From: Aphrocallistes beatrix | Taxonomy: Eukaryota > Porifera > Hexactinellida > Sceptrulophora > Aphrocallistidae | Length of the DNA: 64,000 nucleotides | Direction of reading: 5' to 3' | NCBI GenBank assembly: GCA_963281255.1 | Contig: OY725497.1 | Location: 3,464,968 to 3,528,967 of the forward strand | In this document: positions 43,573-54,269 of the stretch, one piece after another | How positions within the stretch are numbered: position 1 is the stretch's first letter | How the letters are laid out: each line of letters opens with the position of its first letter | The notes under the pieces: model-generated | What the model saw: the letters and a program-made list of their open reading frames with translations, nothing else | Database searches by the model: none | What the model was told of the DNA's origin: nothing | Position numbers and translations under genes: made by a program

Positions 43573-44338
43573 ATGGAATATCACTGTTCACATTGTAATG
43601 CTAAATTTTGGGAGAATGAAAAACTCTCCACTAGCACTAAGGATGACTTCAAGTTTTCCTTTTGCTGCGGACAAGGGAAGGTGGTTATTCCCGCCTTACC
43701 TTCTCCTGAGCTACTGATGCATCTGCTGATGGCTACTGACAGTCGAGGCAGAGCATTCAGAGAATACATTCGAGCTTATAACTCGGCTCTAGCGTTCGCT
43801 TCACTCGGCATTCATCTCGATAAAGAGTTAGCTAGCGCTAGGCGGGGAGTGTACACATTCCGTATCCATGGTGTTGTACATCATTACATTGGGCAGCTGA
43901 CTCCTCGAGTAGAAGCTCCTTCATTTGCACAAATTTACATACATGATGGTACTCCTGAGGGAGAGCTGGAGAATCGCCAGCGACACCTTGGAGATGCGAG
44001 TCTCCCCGAACTGCGACTACTGCAGAACTTACTGCATGAAGTAAACCCCTACGTCTCTCACTTCAGACAAGGTGTCGCTATGATGAGAGACAAGGGGGGG
44101 GGTGGATGTTAGGGTGACCATCAGAGCTGATGGTGCACCAGATCCGAGACGCTACAACGCTCCAACTGCTCCTGAAATAGCAGTCATAATGCCTGGAGAT
44201 GGCTACACTGAAGGTGTGGCAACCAGGGATATAGTGCTGCATGCACGTACAGGAAGTTTAAAACGTATCACTGAAACCAATTGTGCATACGATAGCCTCC
44301 ATTATGTTTTATTGTTTCCTTCAGGAGATAACGGCTAA
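43573..44338 (+). pseudogene. Helitron Rep/helicase N-terminal remnant
   Basis: Two frames cover the helitron-like N-terminal domain: 43573-44112 (CSHCNAKFWENEKLS, then FREYIRAYNSALAFASLG and YTFRIHGVVHHYIGQL) and about 44102-44338 (RRYNAPTAPEIAVIMPGDGY, DIVLHARTG, YDSLHYVLLFPSGDNG). These are conserved segments of Helitron helicase-like proteins. The frame changes at a run of G around 44093-44101, and the sequence stops at TAA 44336-44338 long before the Rep and helicase motifs. It is therefore a truncated, frameshifted remnant of a rolling-circle transposon. A shorter piece of the same region is at 59663-59850. Confidence 0.85.
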
Positions 44339-44702
44339 TATCATTCCATCCCTTAATGATACCATGGATCTTTCTCAAATGAATATATCATTGAGTGAAA
44401 TTTAATTTATACTGCAGACTTAAGGAATCGCTCTGAGGATGACAGGAATGACAGGGATCCAGCTCTCAGTCAACCCTCAATTCCTATTAGAACAGCAGTA
44501 TCTCTAACAGGTACTGTCAATCGCTTCTCACTGAACATGAGGACTCAGTTAGTAAAATTGTTTCTAATTGGATTTCAATTTCTAATTAGTTTGTAACGAA
44601 ATAATTGGGATATTCACTCTCGAATTAATTTAATAAACAGAAATACACACAAATTACAAATAAAAAAACAAAGGGTTTGGGTGAGTTTGGAGTAAAGAGG
44701 GG

Positions 44703-44948
44703 CTACGAGGTGGACGAGGAGGAGGTTGGGATGTCTGGCGGAGGGGCTGGCATCCTGCTCGCAGCAATAGGAGGAGGAGCTGGAATGAGCTGATTTGTAG
44801 CAAATTTCTAAGTGCTCTTTTAGTATCTTAGCTTGGTCCTGAAATGCGATTTTCCATTCTGGCTTTGGTCCTTTGTAGGAACATCTTTCTCTTGGCTGAC
44901 CCTCAGCGTATGTAGCAATTTCTCCCCCAATGTTTCAACGGTTGTCAT
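44703..44948 (-). pseudogene. Decayed proline-rich gene family, copy 1
   Basis: Begins ATG ACA ACC GTT GAA (MTTVE) at 44948. Through one frame change near the start it reads GQPRERCSYKGPKPEWKIAF, QDQAKILKEHLEICYKSA, then a Pro-rich stretch in another frame (MPAPPPDIPTS) ending at TAG 44703. The same order of blocks occurs in the copies at 45277-45551 and 45835-46030. I do not recognise the family. Confidence 0.4.
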
Positions 44949-45276
44949 TTTTGATTTGGTTTCAAATCATTTGTATTTATAGTTCTCTGTACAGTTGCCA
45001 GTCAAATGCTAGGAAGTTTTTTAATCACCCATAACAAGATAAGAACGAATTACCTTAAATTGACTGTTTTTACTTTTTCTATTCGTTAGCTTGTCTCTAA
45101 CCATCTTTGCTTTGGTCCTTTATAAGAACGTCCTTCCCTACTATAAGGATGAGTAGGAACAGATCTCTAATTCATCTTTTCGCATGTTGGCTGGTTCCCG
45201 AAATGTTATTTCTTCTGGCCATCAGCATGGTCTCGGTCCTATATAAGAACAGCGTTCCCTATCCGCATATTAATTA

Positions 45277-45551
45277 CTAAGCTATATTTGTAAGTGCATA
45301 ATCTTCAAATTTGTCGCTAGCAGGATATTGAGGAGGAGCTGGGATATCTGGCGGAGGGGCTGGAATGTGATATATTATTGCCACCTCGTAGGCTATTTGC
45401 AGTTTCTCTTTCTGCATCTTGGCTGGATCTTCGAAGTGAATTTCCATTGGCCACCAGCTGGGAACAGGCCCCGATATGATGCTTTATCCCTGCTCTGGTC
45501 CTGAGCTATAAAAGATCTCATTTTCGTCCTCATAAATTCAACGGTTGTCAT
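45277..45551 (-). pseudogene. Decayed proline-rich gene family, copy 2
   Basis: Starts MTTVEFMRTKMRSFIAQDQ at 45551 and reads ..KASYRG. After a one-base frame change it continues PVPSWWPMEIHFEDPAKM, EKLQIAYEVAIIYH, IPAPPPDIPAPPQYP and stops at TAG 45277. The region 45537-45735 repeats 44936-45130 almost exactly, showing a tandem duplication of about 600 bp. A further partial block at 45130-45260 reads RCSYIGP..WPEEITFREPANM. Confidence 0.45.
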
Positions 45552-45734
45552 TTTTGATTTGGTTTCTAATCGTTTGTATTTATAGTTCTCTGTACAGATG
45601 CCTATCCAGTCAAATGCTAGTGAAGTTTTTTAATAATCCATAACAAGATAAGAACGAATTATATTAAATTGACTGTTTTTACTTTTTCTACTCGTTAGCT
45701 TTCCTCTAACCATCTTTGCTGGGTCTTGGAAATG

Positions 45735-46030
45735 AATTTCCATCGGCCACCAGTTTGTTTTTGGTCCTCTGTATAAGGATCTATCTCTGCTCTAATAAAC
45801 ACAGAAATACACACAAATTACAAACAAAATACGCTCAAAGATCAAAAAGGGTTTGGGTGGGTTTGGGGTAAAGAGGGGGAGTGGGCAACGGAATAGAGGG
45901 TTGCAGCAACATATCTTGGGGAGGAGGTGGGATGTCTGGCCGAAGGGCTGGTATATGATGAATTATGGCAGCCTCACATGCTTTTCCATTTTTTCTTTTA
46001 GCATCTTTGCTCGGTCTTGGAAGTGGATAT
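45735..46030 (-). pseudogene. Decayed proline-rich gene family, copy 3 plus an exon-like block
   Basis: 46030-45835 reads DIHFQDRAKMLKEKMEK, then after a frame change ACEAAIIHHIPALRPDIPP and a Pro-rich tail ending PTQTLFDL at TGA 45835. Just beyond, 45800-45735 carries SLYRGPKTNWWPMEIHFQDP. The block order and wording match copies 1 and 2. Confidence 0.42.
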
Positions 46031-46227
46031 CAATTTTTAAACAATTGTTATGCATATTTGAATAGCAATTCATGATAAATATATTTATTCTAAAACTTGA
46101 TTAGATTACGCCCTTGCCTGTCCAGAGCATTTCAGAAGACAACGTAGTGTGATGGAACCTGAAGTAGTAGGAGTATGAGGACACACATTACAATTTCAAA
46201 ATCAACAGAAAAAGATAATCCCATTGA

Positions 46228-48190
46228 TAATATCCTTACTATTAAAACTCGATTAATATTTATTTATTTACAAGCGCGCTTCGCTTGCTTGCGCTGTGCG
46301 GCTGGCGGACACTTTGTGTCCGCCGGAGGCTCCCTTCGGTCGCCTAGGGTCACATTGGCTAATTATAAGGGAGATAACATCTCTAAATACGTCTGTCCGA
46401 CTGTTATAATCTATATCATACGGAAAATCATCAAATTTATTAATTTTTAAAATTTTGATGAGTAATGATGACGTCATAACAAAGTGATTAGTCATCATTT
46501 TTTGATGATAGCTGCATCATATGTGAGACGTGTTAGTATACAGATTATATTAAAATCTCAGCCCTCTATCTCCTATAATGGCGGAGTTATGGTCGAATAA
46601 CTGTATTGCTTAACTTTTAAAAATGTGACAATGACGTCATAATTCCATGATGAGTCGACATTTTCGTCTGAGCTCAGAACTTACTGGAGCCATAGCCAAA
46701 AAACTCCCACATGCCAAAAATCAGCTTTCTACGCCCGGCAGTTTCTTCAATCAATTCGTTACAGATATATATATATATATATATATATGTTAGAACAAAT
46801 TTGCGAAATCAACAATTATGCATAATTGTCGACAATTATGCATAATTGTTCATTTTACAACATTTATGCATAATTGTTCATCTAATGTAACAATTATGCA
46901 TAATTGTTGTGAAATGAACAGTTTTACATAATTGTTTTAAATGTAAGCAACAATTATGCATAATTGTCATCCTGACTCGCGCATTCTGCCTGTCAGCTAT
47001 CTGTAGCTACCTTAATGTTAGTAAAGACCTACAGCGTAGCTCCAAGTGTCATAATAAGTTTGACTGACCGTCGGAAGAGAAATTTTGGAATTTCGTGTGT
47101 TAGACTGAGCCTTACTTGGCTCCATACGGTTATGCTTGTTGTGTTATAGTGAAATTATAGTTATTTATGTGACAGACTGACTGTGTAGTGTGTAGTGTGT
47201 ACATATACGTATATACTATACAATGGCTGAAGGCTGAGCTCTGGTCCCGAGGTGCCCCGGTTTTCGGGGAGTGGACTGTACTACCAATTATTTTTTTGTT
47301 CAATAAATTGGTTTTTCTTTGGAACTCAGTAGCACCATTAATAATTATGCATAATTGTTGCTTAAACTTTTAACAATTATGTAAAACTGTTCATTTCACA
47401 ACAATTATGCATAATTGTTGCTTACATTATTAACAATTATGTAAAACTGTTCATTTTACAACAATTGTGCATAATTGTTGCTTACATTTTAAACAATTAT
47501 GTAAAACTGTTCATTTCACAACAATTATGCATAATTGTTACATTAGATGAACAATTATGCATAATTGTTGTAAAATGAACAATTATGCATAATTGTCGAC
47601 AATTATGCATAATTGTTGATTTCGCAAATTTGTTCTAACATATACACAAACAAACAATAATCGAGTTTTAATAGTAAGGATTTATATATCTATATCTATA
47701 TCTGTAACGAATTAATTGAAGAAACTGCCAGGCGCAGAAAGCTGATTTTTGGCATGTGGGGGTCTTTTGGCTATGGCTCCAGTAAGTTCTGAGCTCAGAC
47801 GAAAATGTCGACTCATCATGGAATTATGACGTCATTGTCACATTTTTAAAAGTTAAGCAACACAGTTATTCGGGCATAACTCAGCCATTATAGGAGATAG
47901 AAGGCTGAAATTTTAATAGAATATGTATACTAACATACCTCACATATGATCAAAAAATGATGACTCATCACTTTGTTATGACGTCATCATTACTCATCAA
48001 AAATTTTACAAATTGACAAATTTGGTGACTTTTCGAGTGAAATCGATTTTAAAACTAAGATGGACATATTTAGAGATGATATCTCCCTTATAATTAACCA
48101 ATGTCACCTCCAGGCGACCGAAGGGAGCCTCCCGCGGACACAAAGTGTCCGCCAGCCGCGCAGCGCAAGCAAGCGAAGCGCGCTTGTACG
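46228..48190. mobile_element. Large palindromic element, CRE-bearing arms, with a nested second element
   Basis: Outer arms of about 540 bp (46228-46785 and 47655-48190) are inverted copies. They run from the tail ttactattaaaactcgatta through a GC-rich stretch (gcgcgcttcgcttgcttgcg) and tgacgtca sites to cagtttcttcaatcaattcg and an (at)n run. A different inverted-repeat element (46789-47641) sits between them. Non-coding. Sister copies lie at 9480-10715 and 20040-20543. Confidence 0.75.
46789..47641. mobile_element. Nested MITE packed with caattatgcataattg palindromes
   Basis: About 853 bp with long inverted ends starting tgttagaacaaatttgcgaa, flanked by TA on both sides. About six palindromic units caattatgcataattg are in the left arm and about eight in the right, spaced by ttcattttacaa or ttgcttacatt. 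The centre (46985-47335) is unique DNA without a convincing gene. Confidence 0.75.
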
Positions 48191-48370
48191 TATAATAATA
48201 TAACTATGGACTTACTCCACATAACTATATTATTACATGCACTTAAATGTTACTTGTTTTTGTAATCTGGTTGGAGTCAATTTTCTTTTTCCTATACTCT
48301 GAATGTTTTTTTCTTTGATTTGCAATATTTTTTGTTTTGCAATATTTTTCTTTGATTTGCAATGTTAATA

Positions 48371-48555
48371 CAGTCAGGGTCGCTTATTATGAACTCGCTT
48401 AATATGAACATTCGTTTATTATGAACTAACCTCCTGGTCCCAATTTCATTTTTTAGATAGGATTTGTATTGAATCAAGTTCGCTTAATATGAAGTATCTC
48501 TATTATGAACAGATTTTTTGGTCCCCTGGTGGTTCACAATAAGCGACCCTGACTG
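48371..48555. mobile_element. 185-bp MITE with cagtcagggtcgcttatt ends
   Basis: Ends cagtcagggtcgcttatt and aataagcgaccctgactg are perfect inverted repeats, and TA flanks both sides. The TA duplication and CAGT start suggest the Tc1/mariner-pogo superfamily. The interior repeats cttattatgaac. Confidence 0.8.
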
Positions 48556-48711
48556 TAAATATATTTGCAGTCACAATTGAATGTTATACGCGTATATATG
48601 TTGGATTGTTGGTCTATAATAGAATTAAAGATGGAAATTGGATAATTCGGTACTCCCTGCGAAAGAAACAATCCTGAGTTCGGAAAGAATCACTAACTAT
48701 ATTCATAGACA

Positions 48712-49240
48712 TGTCACAAATTAAAACGTGACATATCACAAATTAAAACGTGACATGTCACAAATAAAACGTGACATGTCACAAATTAAAACGTGACATG
48801 TCACGTTTTCAAAACGTGACATGTCATAAATTAAAACGTGACATGTTACGTTTTCGAAACGTGACATGTCACAAATTAAAACGTGACATGTCACGTTTTC
48901 GAAACGTGACATGTCACAAATTAAAACGTGACATGTCACGTTTTCAAAACGTGACATGTCACAAATTAAAACGTGACATGTCACGTTTTCGAAACGTGAC
49001 ATGTCACAAATTAAAACGTGACATGTCACGTTTTCGAAACGTGACATGTCATAAATTAAAACGTGACATGTTACGTTTTCGAAACGTGACATGTCACAAA
49101 TTAAAACGTGACATGTCACGTTTTCAAAACGTGACATGTCACAGATTAAATCGTGACATGTCACGTTTTCAAAACGCGACATGTCACAAATTAAAACGTG
49201 ACATGTCACGTTTTCAAAACGCGACATGTCGCAAATTACA
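48712..49240. repeat. 45-bp satellite built from acgtgacatgtcacgt palindromes
   Basis: About eleven units of roughly 45 bp: acgtgacatgtcac, aaattaaa, acgtgacatgtcac, gttttcgaa. The period is a multiple of three, so both strands stay open for about 160 codons. These frames encode only the repeat and I do not call them genes. Sparse C/T changes (gtcaca to gtcata, gtcacg to gttacg) recur in fixed units, showing higher-order copying. Confidence 0.9.
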
Positions 49241-49249
49241 AAAATAGGT

Positions 49250-49820
49250 TAAATAATAGCTTCCAACGGCTGACATGGGGTTTTCAGGGGTGTAGATTTC
49301 GAATATCATATTTTCAAATTGATATGATATTTTTTTGTTTACTTTTGTTTAGATTAGGTACATAAAGTAAACAAATTACAAAAATAGGCTAGATAATAGC
49401 TTTCAACGGTTGACATGGGGTTTTCAGGGGTGTAGATTTCGAATATCATATTTTCAAATTGATATGATAAATTATTTGTTTCCTTTTGTTTACAATATAT
49501 ACATAAAGTAAACAAATTACAAAAATAGGCTAGATAATAGCTTTCAACGGTTGACATGGGGTTTTTGGGGTGTAGATTTCGAATATCATATTTTCAAATT
49601 GATATGATATTTTTTTGTTTACTTTTGTTTAGATTAGATACATAAAGTAAACAAATTACAAAAATAGGCTAGATAATAGTTTCCAACGGCTGACATGGGG
49701 TTTTTAGGGGTGTAGATTTCGAATATCATATTTTCAGATCCATATGAGAATTAATGGTTAACTTTTGTTTATATAAAATAAACAAATTACAAAACTTTGT
49801 AAGAGAGTAGCTTCCAACGG
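49250..49820. repeat. About 125-bp tandem repeat (cttccaacggctgacatggg family), about four units
   Basis: Same family as 43200-43495. Each unit has a ttccaacggctgacatgggg start, ggtgtagatttcgaatatca, and cataaagtaaacaaattaca. The last partial unit ends inside the NHL frame at about 49815. Confidence 0.8.
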
Positions 49821-50359
49821 CTGGTTGCTCATATTTGCTATATAAACTTCATTCGCTTTGTGGTCAATAGCTATTCCCCTAGGATTATAAAACATCCCAT
49901 TCCCTGTGCCAGTGGAGCAACTCTTTAGTATCGGATTCTCCCTCCCGACGTATTCAGGAATTAACTCAATCAGATCTGCTTCTTCTATAGTTTTCAGAAT
50001 TCGTTCAGAAAAACAACGAAACTCAATCAAGTTCAAATTTCCAACAAATACCTTCAACTCTTCTTTTGCTTTCACTTCAGCGTCGAAAGTTGATTTCATT
50101 GAAGCGAGTTTTTCTCCTAACAAATTGCTGGTCATTGTTGCGATCACTTTTTCTTTTAAAAGTTTCAATTGTTGGATTGCTTCGTCTAACTCAAATTCTT
50201 GTCGTGTGCTGTCTTCATAGCTGTCAGTTGAGACAACAAATCGTGTCTTCGCTTATTTAAAGCCTGAAACAATTCATCAAATGTTTGAGTAATGACTCTG
50301 TACAGAACTTCGAACTGTGCGTCGAAATTAATTTCCCTTACAACTCTCGCTTCAGCCAT
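49815..50359 (-). pseudogene. 5' part of a coiled-coil/NHL-repeat gene, frameshifted and cut by a repeat
   Basis: ATG at 50359 opens MAEARVVREINFDAQFEVLY and reads a coiled-coil (DELFQALNKRRHDLLSQL). The frame then shifts by one base near 50220 and continues with FELDEAIQQLKLLKEK to the first NHL blade (MFYNPRGIAIDHKANEVYIA). The reading is lost where the 125-bp repeat begins (about 49815). The family looks like TRIM/NHL-type proteins without a RING. It is probably the missing front part of the fragment at 42819-43091. Confidence 0.65.
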
Positions 50360-51050
50360 TGTATAGAATCTAATTTTAGAAATGATATGTTTTATTCTGT
50401 AATTAATTATTTATACAAGATTACAGTGTAACGAAGGTTCAACGATTTAAGAAATTCAACATTTTAAAATATTCACAATCTAAACAGAGGGCATGACTTC
50501 TAAATTATCATCCATCAGATTAGCTTATTCATTAGCAGAACTTCTCAACTCCTTGTTCCCTCTGAGATTTTAGACCTTATTCATCCTTACCCGCTCCTAG
50601 CTTTTGATCCAACCTACTGTATTGCTTTTGAGTTTACTCGTGAGTGTGGGGAGCGGGGATGCTTGTTTAGTCCATGTCAGTGGTTCACAATTTTTAAACT
50701 GCGTACCTCGTCAGCAAAGTTAGGGTTATAATGACCAATTTTTAAATACACTCCACAAAATAAACGATTGTCGTACCCCGAGAGTCAAAAAGGGGGTCCT
50801 CAAACAGGGACGTCGCCAGGACTTTTCTTCTAGGGACAAAAGACAAAGCAGCTTTTATGGTGCACAACAGCCAGATGGGATCTGGGGGCGGTGTAAGACC
50901 CCAGTAAGGTTGAGGGGCTTGCCCTGGAAGCTGATAGTATTTACGTCAAAATATGCTCAGATTCCTCAAATTTTGACAAAATAAATGCAATATTTTTAAG
51001 AAAATAGTTTTTAATTCCTAATGAGGGTACAAAATACTAGAAACTAGATT
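50360..51050. other. Intergenic, no gene seen
   Basis: AT-rich unique DNA with a patch (50800-50950) resembling decayed MITE sequence. No motif-bearing frame. Confidence 0.4.
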
Positions 51051-51054
51051 TCAT

Positions 51055-51165
51055 TGGGAAAGCGGAATAAGGCCGAATTTTCAAAACTGGAATAAGGCCG
51101 AATTATTTCAACACTGGAATAAGGCCGAATTATCCAAACTGGAATAAGGCCGAATGATCAATTTG
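51055..51165. repeat. Short tandem array of ggaataaggccgaatt
   Basis: Four units containing ctggaataaggccgaat, spaced 22-30 bp. Related in style to the aggaataagacct array at 52676-53125. Confidence 0.75.
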
Positions 51166-51769
51166 GATCTAGAGGAAGAATGGTGTTTATTTTGCAAAAT
51201 ATAGAATGTAGGGCCGATTGGAGGCATTTTTTGGTTTACTCGGATACAGGGGAGATTCTAAGGGTTTTTGATGCGGAATATTTTATCAATTTTCCTGTTA
51301 AGGAAGTTTCCTGCAAAATGTATATTTAACTTGTTAGTCACTTGTTTATTCCAGTATTACGTACATATCATTCGACTATTTCTAATTTTGATAATTCTTA
51401 TTCCAGATTGATTCCAGTGTTAAAATAATTATTCTCACTCTATGCCCACTCTCTGGATTTGTGTGGCTGCTAGCCCTTGTGTGTACTAAAGACGTCCCTG
51501 CATGGATGTGGTTTTCCACAAAGGTTAACCAATTCATATATATCAACCATTCCAATACTATTTTAAACAAAAATACAATCGTGAAAAGTATTAAAGAACT
51601 ATGGCAGTTTATAATTAACTCAATTTGGAATTGTGGAGTAGATAGGAAGGCCAAGGGCAAATAAAATGGAAGGATTCTTAGTTAAAATTTCAAATTACAA
51701 GAAGACTAAAAATACGCAATACTGGCACCTTCTTAATGGACCTGTCACGAAAGTTTTGGTCCGCGAAAA

Positions 51770-52225
51770 AATTGGTCGTCCCCTGAAAATTTTGGTCCTG
51801 CAATGGACCATTTTTCCATGGAATATTGGTCTGGGGGGACCATTTTTTCAGGGACAATTGGTCCGGGAGACCAATTTTTTCAGGGGAAATTGGTCCGGGA
51901 GACCATTTTTTTCAGGGAATATTGGTCTGTGGGGACCATTTTTTCAGGGACAATTGGTCCGGGGGACCATTTTTTTCAGGGGAAATTGGTCCGGAGACCA
52001 TTTTTTTCAGGGAAAATTGGTCCGGGAGACTATTTCTTTCAGAGAATATTGGTCTGGGGACCATTTTTCAGGAAAAATTGTCCGGGAGACTAATTTTCCA
52101 TGAAAAAATTGGTCCGGGTGGACCAAAATTCCATGGAAAATTGGTCCATAGTAGGACCAAGATTTTCAGGTAGGACCGATTTTCCCTGAAAAAATTGGTC
52201 CCCCGGACCAATATTCCAGTGACAT
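51770..52225. repeat. GGTCC array, units of about 40-50 bp
   Basis: About ten copies of a unit with attggtccgggagacc and ttttttcaggg, degrading toward the right into inverted forms. Its frames encode (R)GNWSGRPFF-like strings that merely reflect the repeat. Short relatives occur at 42285-42366 and 53905-53960. Confidence 0.85.
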
Positions 52226-52675
52226 ACCTGTGCCCAGATTATAATTAGGCTTCTAAGAATCGCTAATGAAATTAGATGAGAGAGCAATTAAAAGTAAATG
52301 CATAACATTCAAGAAATGACCTGAATTATCAATCAACGATAAAGTGAACGATTTACCTGAAAACGTTGATAAGAACAGTGTGTTAGAATAAACTTGAAAT
52401 GTTTGAAATTGAATAGAACAAATGTTGAGTAAATGGATTGAGTTTATATGCATCTATGTATGCTATCTATGTAGAAACTGAGCTAGTGTAAGACTATACT
52501 GGAGCTAGTGCACAGATATAGTAATATACCTTGTAGCACTCAGATTACAAACCATCAACTCATACTCTACTTTAGTACCATACATTGTAAAATGCCTATA
52601 AAGAGGATTACCTCTATGCTGCCGCGATTTTCAATCTTATCTGAATAAATTTGACTGGGCCTAGCATCAAAATGA

Positions 52676-53125
52676 GTCTTCGGAATAAGACCTAATTCGA
52701 AGTAGGAATAAAATCTAAAACGTGTGAAGTAGGAATAAGACCTAAAACGTGTGAGGTAGGAATAAGACCTAAACGTGTGGAGTAGGAATAAGACCTAAAA
52801 CATAGTAAGTAGGAATAAGACCTAAAAACTGCTAAGTAGGATTAAAACCTAAAATGCCACACAGTACTCCCTTACGCATAATAATGCCAATTTCACACTC
52901 AATTGAACACTATTTCAAACCTAAAATGCTCACTTCCCTCCAATTTTAGGTCTTATTCCTACTTTGAAATTATTATAGGTCTTATTCCCACTTCGCACGT
53001 TTTAGATCTTATTCCTACTTCGCACGTTTTAGATCTTATTCCTACTTCGCACGTTTTAGATCTTATTCCTACTTCGAATGGTTTAGGTCTTATTCCTACT
53101 TCAATTATAGGTCTTATTCCGACTC
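52676..53125. repeat. Inverted arrays of aggaataagacctaaaacg
   Basis: The left array (52676-52855) has about six units aggaataagacctaaaa. The right array (52945-53125) has about six units in the opposite orientation (ttaggtcttattcctacttc). About 90 bp separate them, so the whole can form a long imperfect hairpin. Confidence 0.85.
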
Positions 53126-53305
53126 CTCATAAAAATATAGAAATCGGTGTTCGTTTGCCCTCCCAAGGCAGATATCTCAGAATTTAAAATGGTCTACTTT
53201 GTATCAGAAATTAATTTTTAGAGTCGCTGCCTTCGAATGTTTGAAGGAAAGCCTAGACCCTGAAAAGTAAATATTCGCCTCTGCCCAAAGATTTCGGGAG
53301 ATGAC

Positions 53306-53757
53306 TTGGCCCCCGGACAGCCTGCCACCGACATTTTCATGAGTTTCCTCTCAACCCAACCTCAAGGAATGGGTGAGGACACAAGAGGACACGATTTCGG
53401 ACGACGGAGTAGTAAAGATGGTTGGGGAGGTGGAATGGGCTCTAACTCTCAGAGACATCCCTCTCGACCAATGGTTCCGGACTTCTGGGGAGTCACGTCT
53501 AGTAGGATCGCGTGTGTATGAGTATCTACCAAGATGGGCATAGGACACCGGCATCGGGTCCAAAGCGAAGAACAGAGGTAAATGTAGTTCACCTGAAGAG
53601 AGACTTCCAACCAATGCGGTACAGAGCAGAATCGACGAAATGGAGAGAGTTCAAATGTTATGGCTGTGACCGAACGAGTCCTCTCGTGAAAAACTGCCCG
53701 AATAGGAGCGCAGTCATTGCGGAGAAGTTGGTCATCGAGCAAGTGATTGTCGCATGA
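53306..53757 (+). pseudogene. Possible retroelement gag-like remnant
   Basis: Two plus-strand frames join near 53515: a Gly/Arg-rich stretch (53306-53521) and a basic stretch (53512-53757) with FKCYGCDRTSPLVKNCPNR. The latter has the spacing of a CCHC zinc knuckle (C-x2-C-x4-x-x4-C) but with Pro in place of His. GC content is higher than in the flanks. No protease or polymerase part is nearby and no LTRs were found. It could equally be a chance frame. Confidence 0.3.
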
Positions 53758-54269
53758 GACCCGAAAACAGAGAACCGCAGGAGTCGAGCTGGAGGCGTAA
53801 ATCCGAATCTTTCCAGTGTCTGTTGGAGAGGATGCTGTGGTGGTTCAAGCTTGGATTGGCGGAGAAGAGTTCGCGGCAATGCTCGATAGGGGGCTATCAG
53901 GCCAAACTTGGTCCGGGGGACCAGTTTTGGTTGTTAAATTTGGTTCGGGCGACCATTTGTAGGGAGCTCTTTTGGCAAGGACGGCGTCCATATGTGTGTA
54001 TGTATCTCCGTACGCGCGCGTACTGCGAAATTTAATTAATAGTTTGATTTTTACCAAATTTCGCAAATTGGACCTCTGTATGGTGTAAATGTTCATCGTC
54101 AATGTTTTTTGAAAAATCTCACCACTTCCGTTTTTTTACAAGCGTACTATATTCATATTTTAACACTCCATTGCAAAGCTTTGTTTAAAGATCTAAGTAA
54201 GAGCTCAACAACTAATAAGGTATTTCACTATGCAGAATCCATTTTCGTACTTCGAATGTAAGAATGTAA

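Noticed and set aside
47780..47830. Possible hammerhead ribozyme (ctgagctcagacgaaaatgtc in the CRE repeat)
   Set aside because: The GAAA part is there, but the CUGANGA core and closing stems are not; copies do not preserve any such core.
48736..49247. Two long overlapping frames on opposite strands in the 45-bp satellite
   Set aside because: The unit is a multiple of three and palindromic, so both strands are open by design; no non-repeat coding sequence is attached.
51666..52173. Three overlapping Gly/Trp/Phe-rich frames
   Set aside because: They translate the GGTCC repeat in three registers; no domain.
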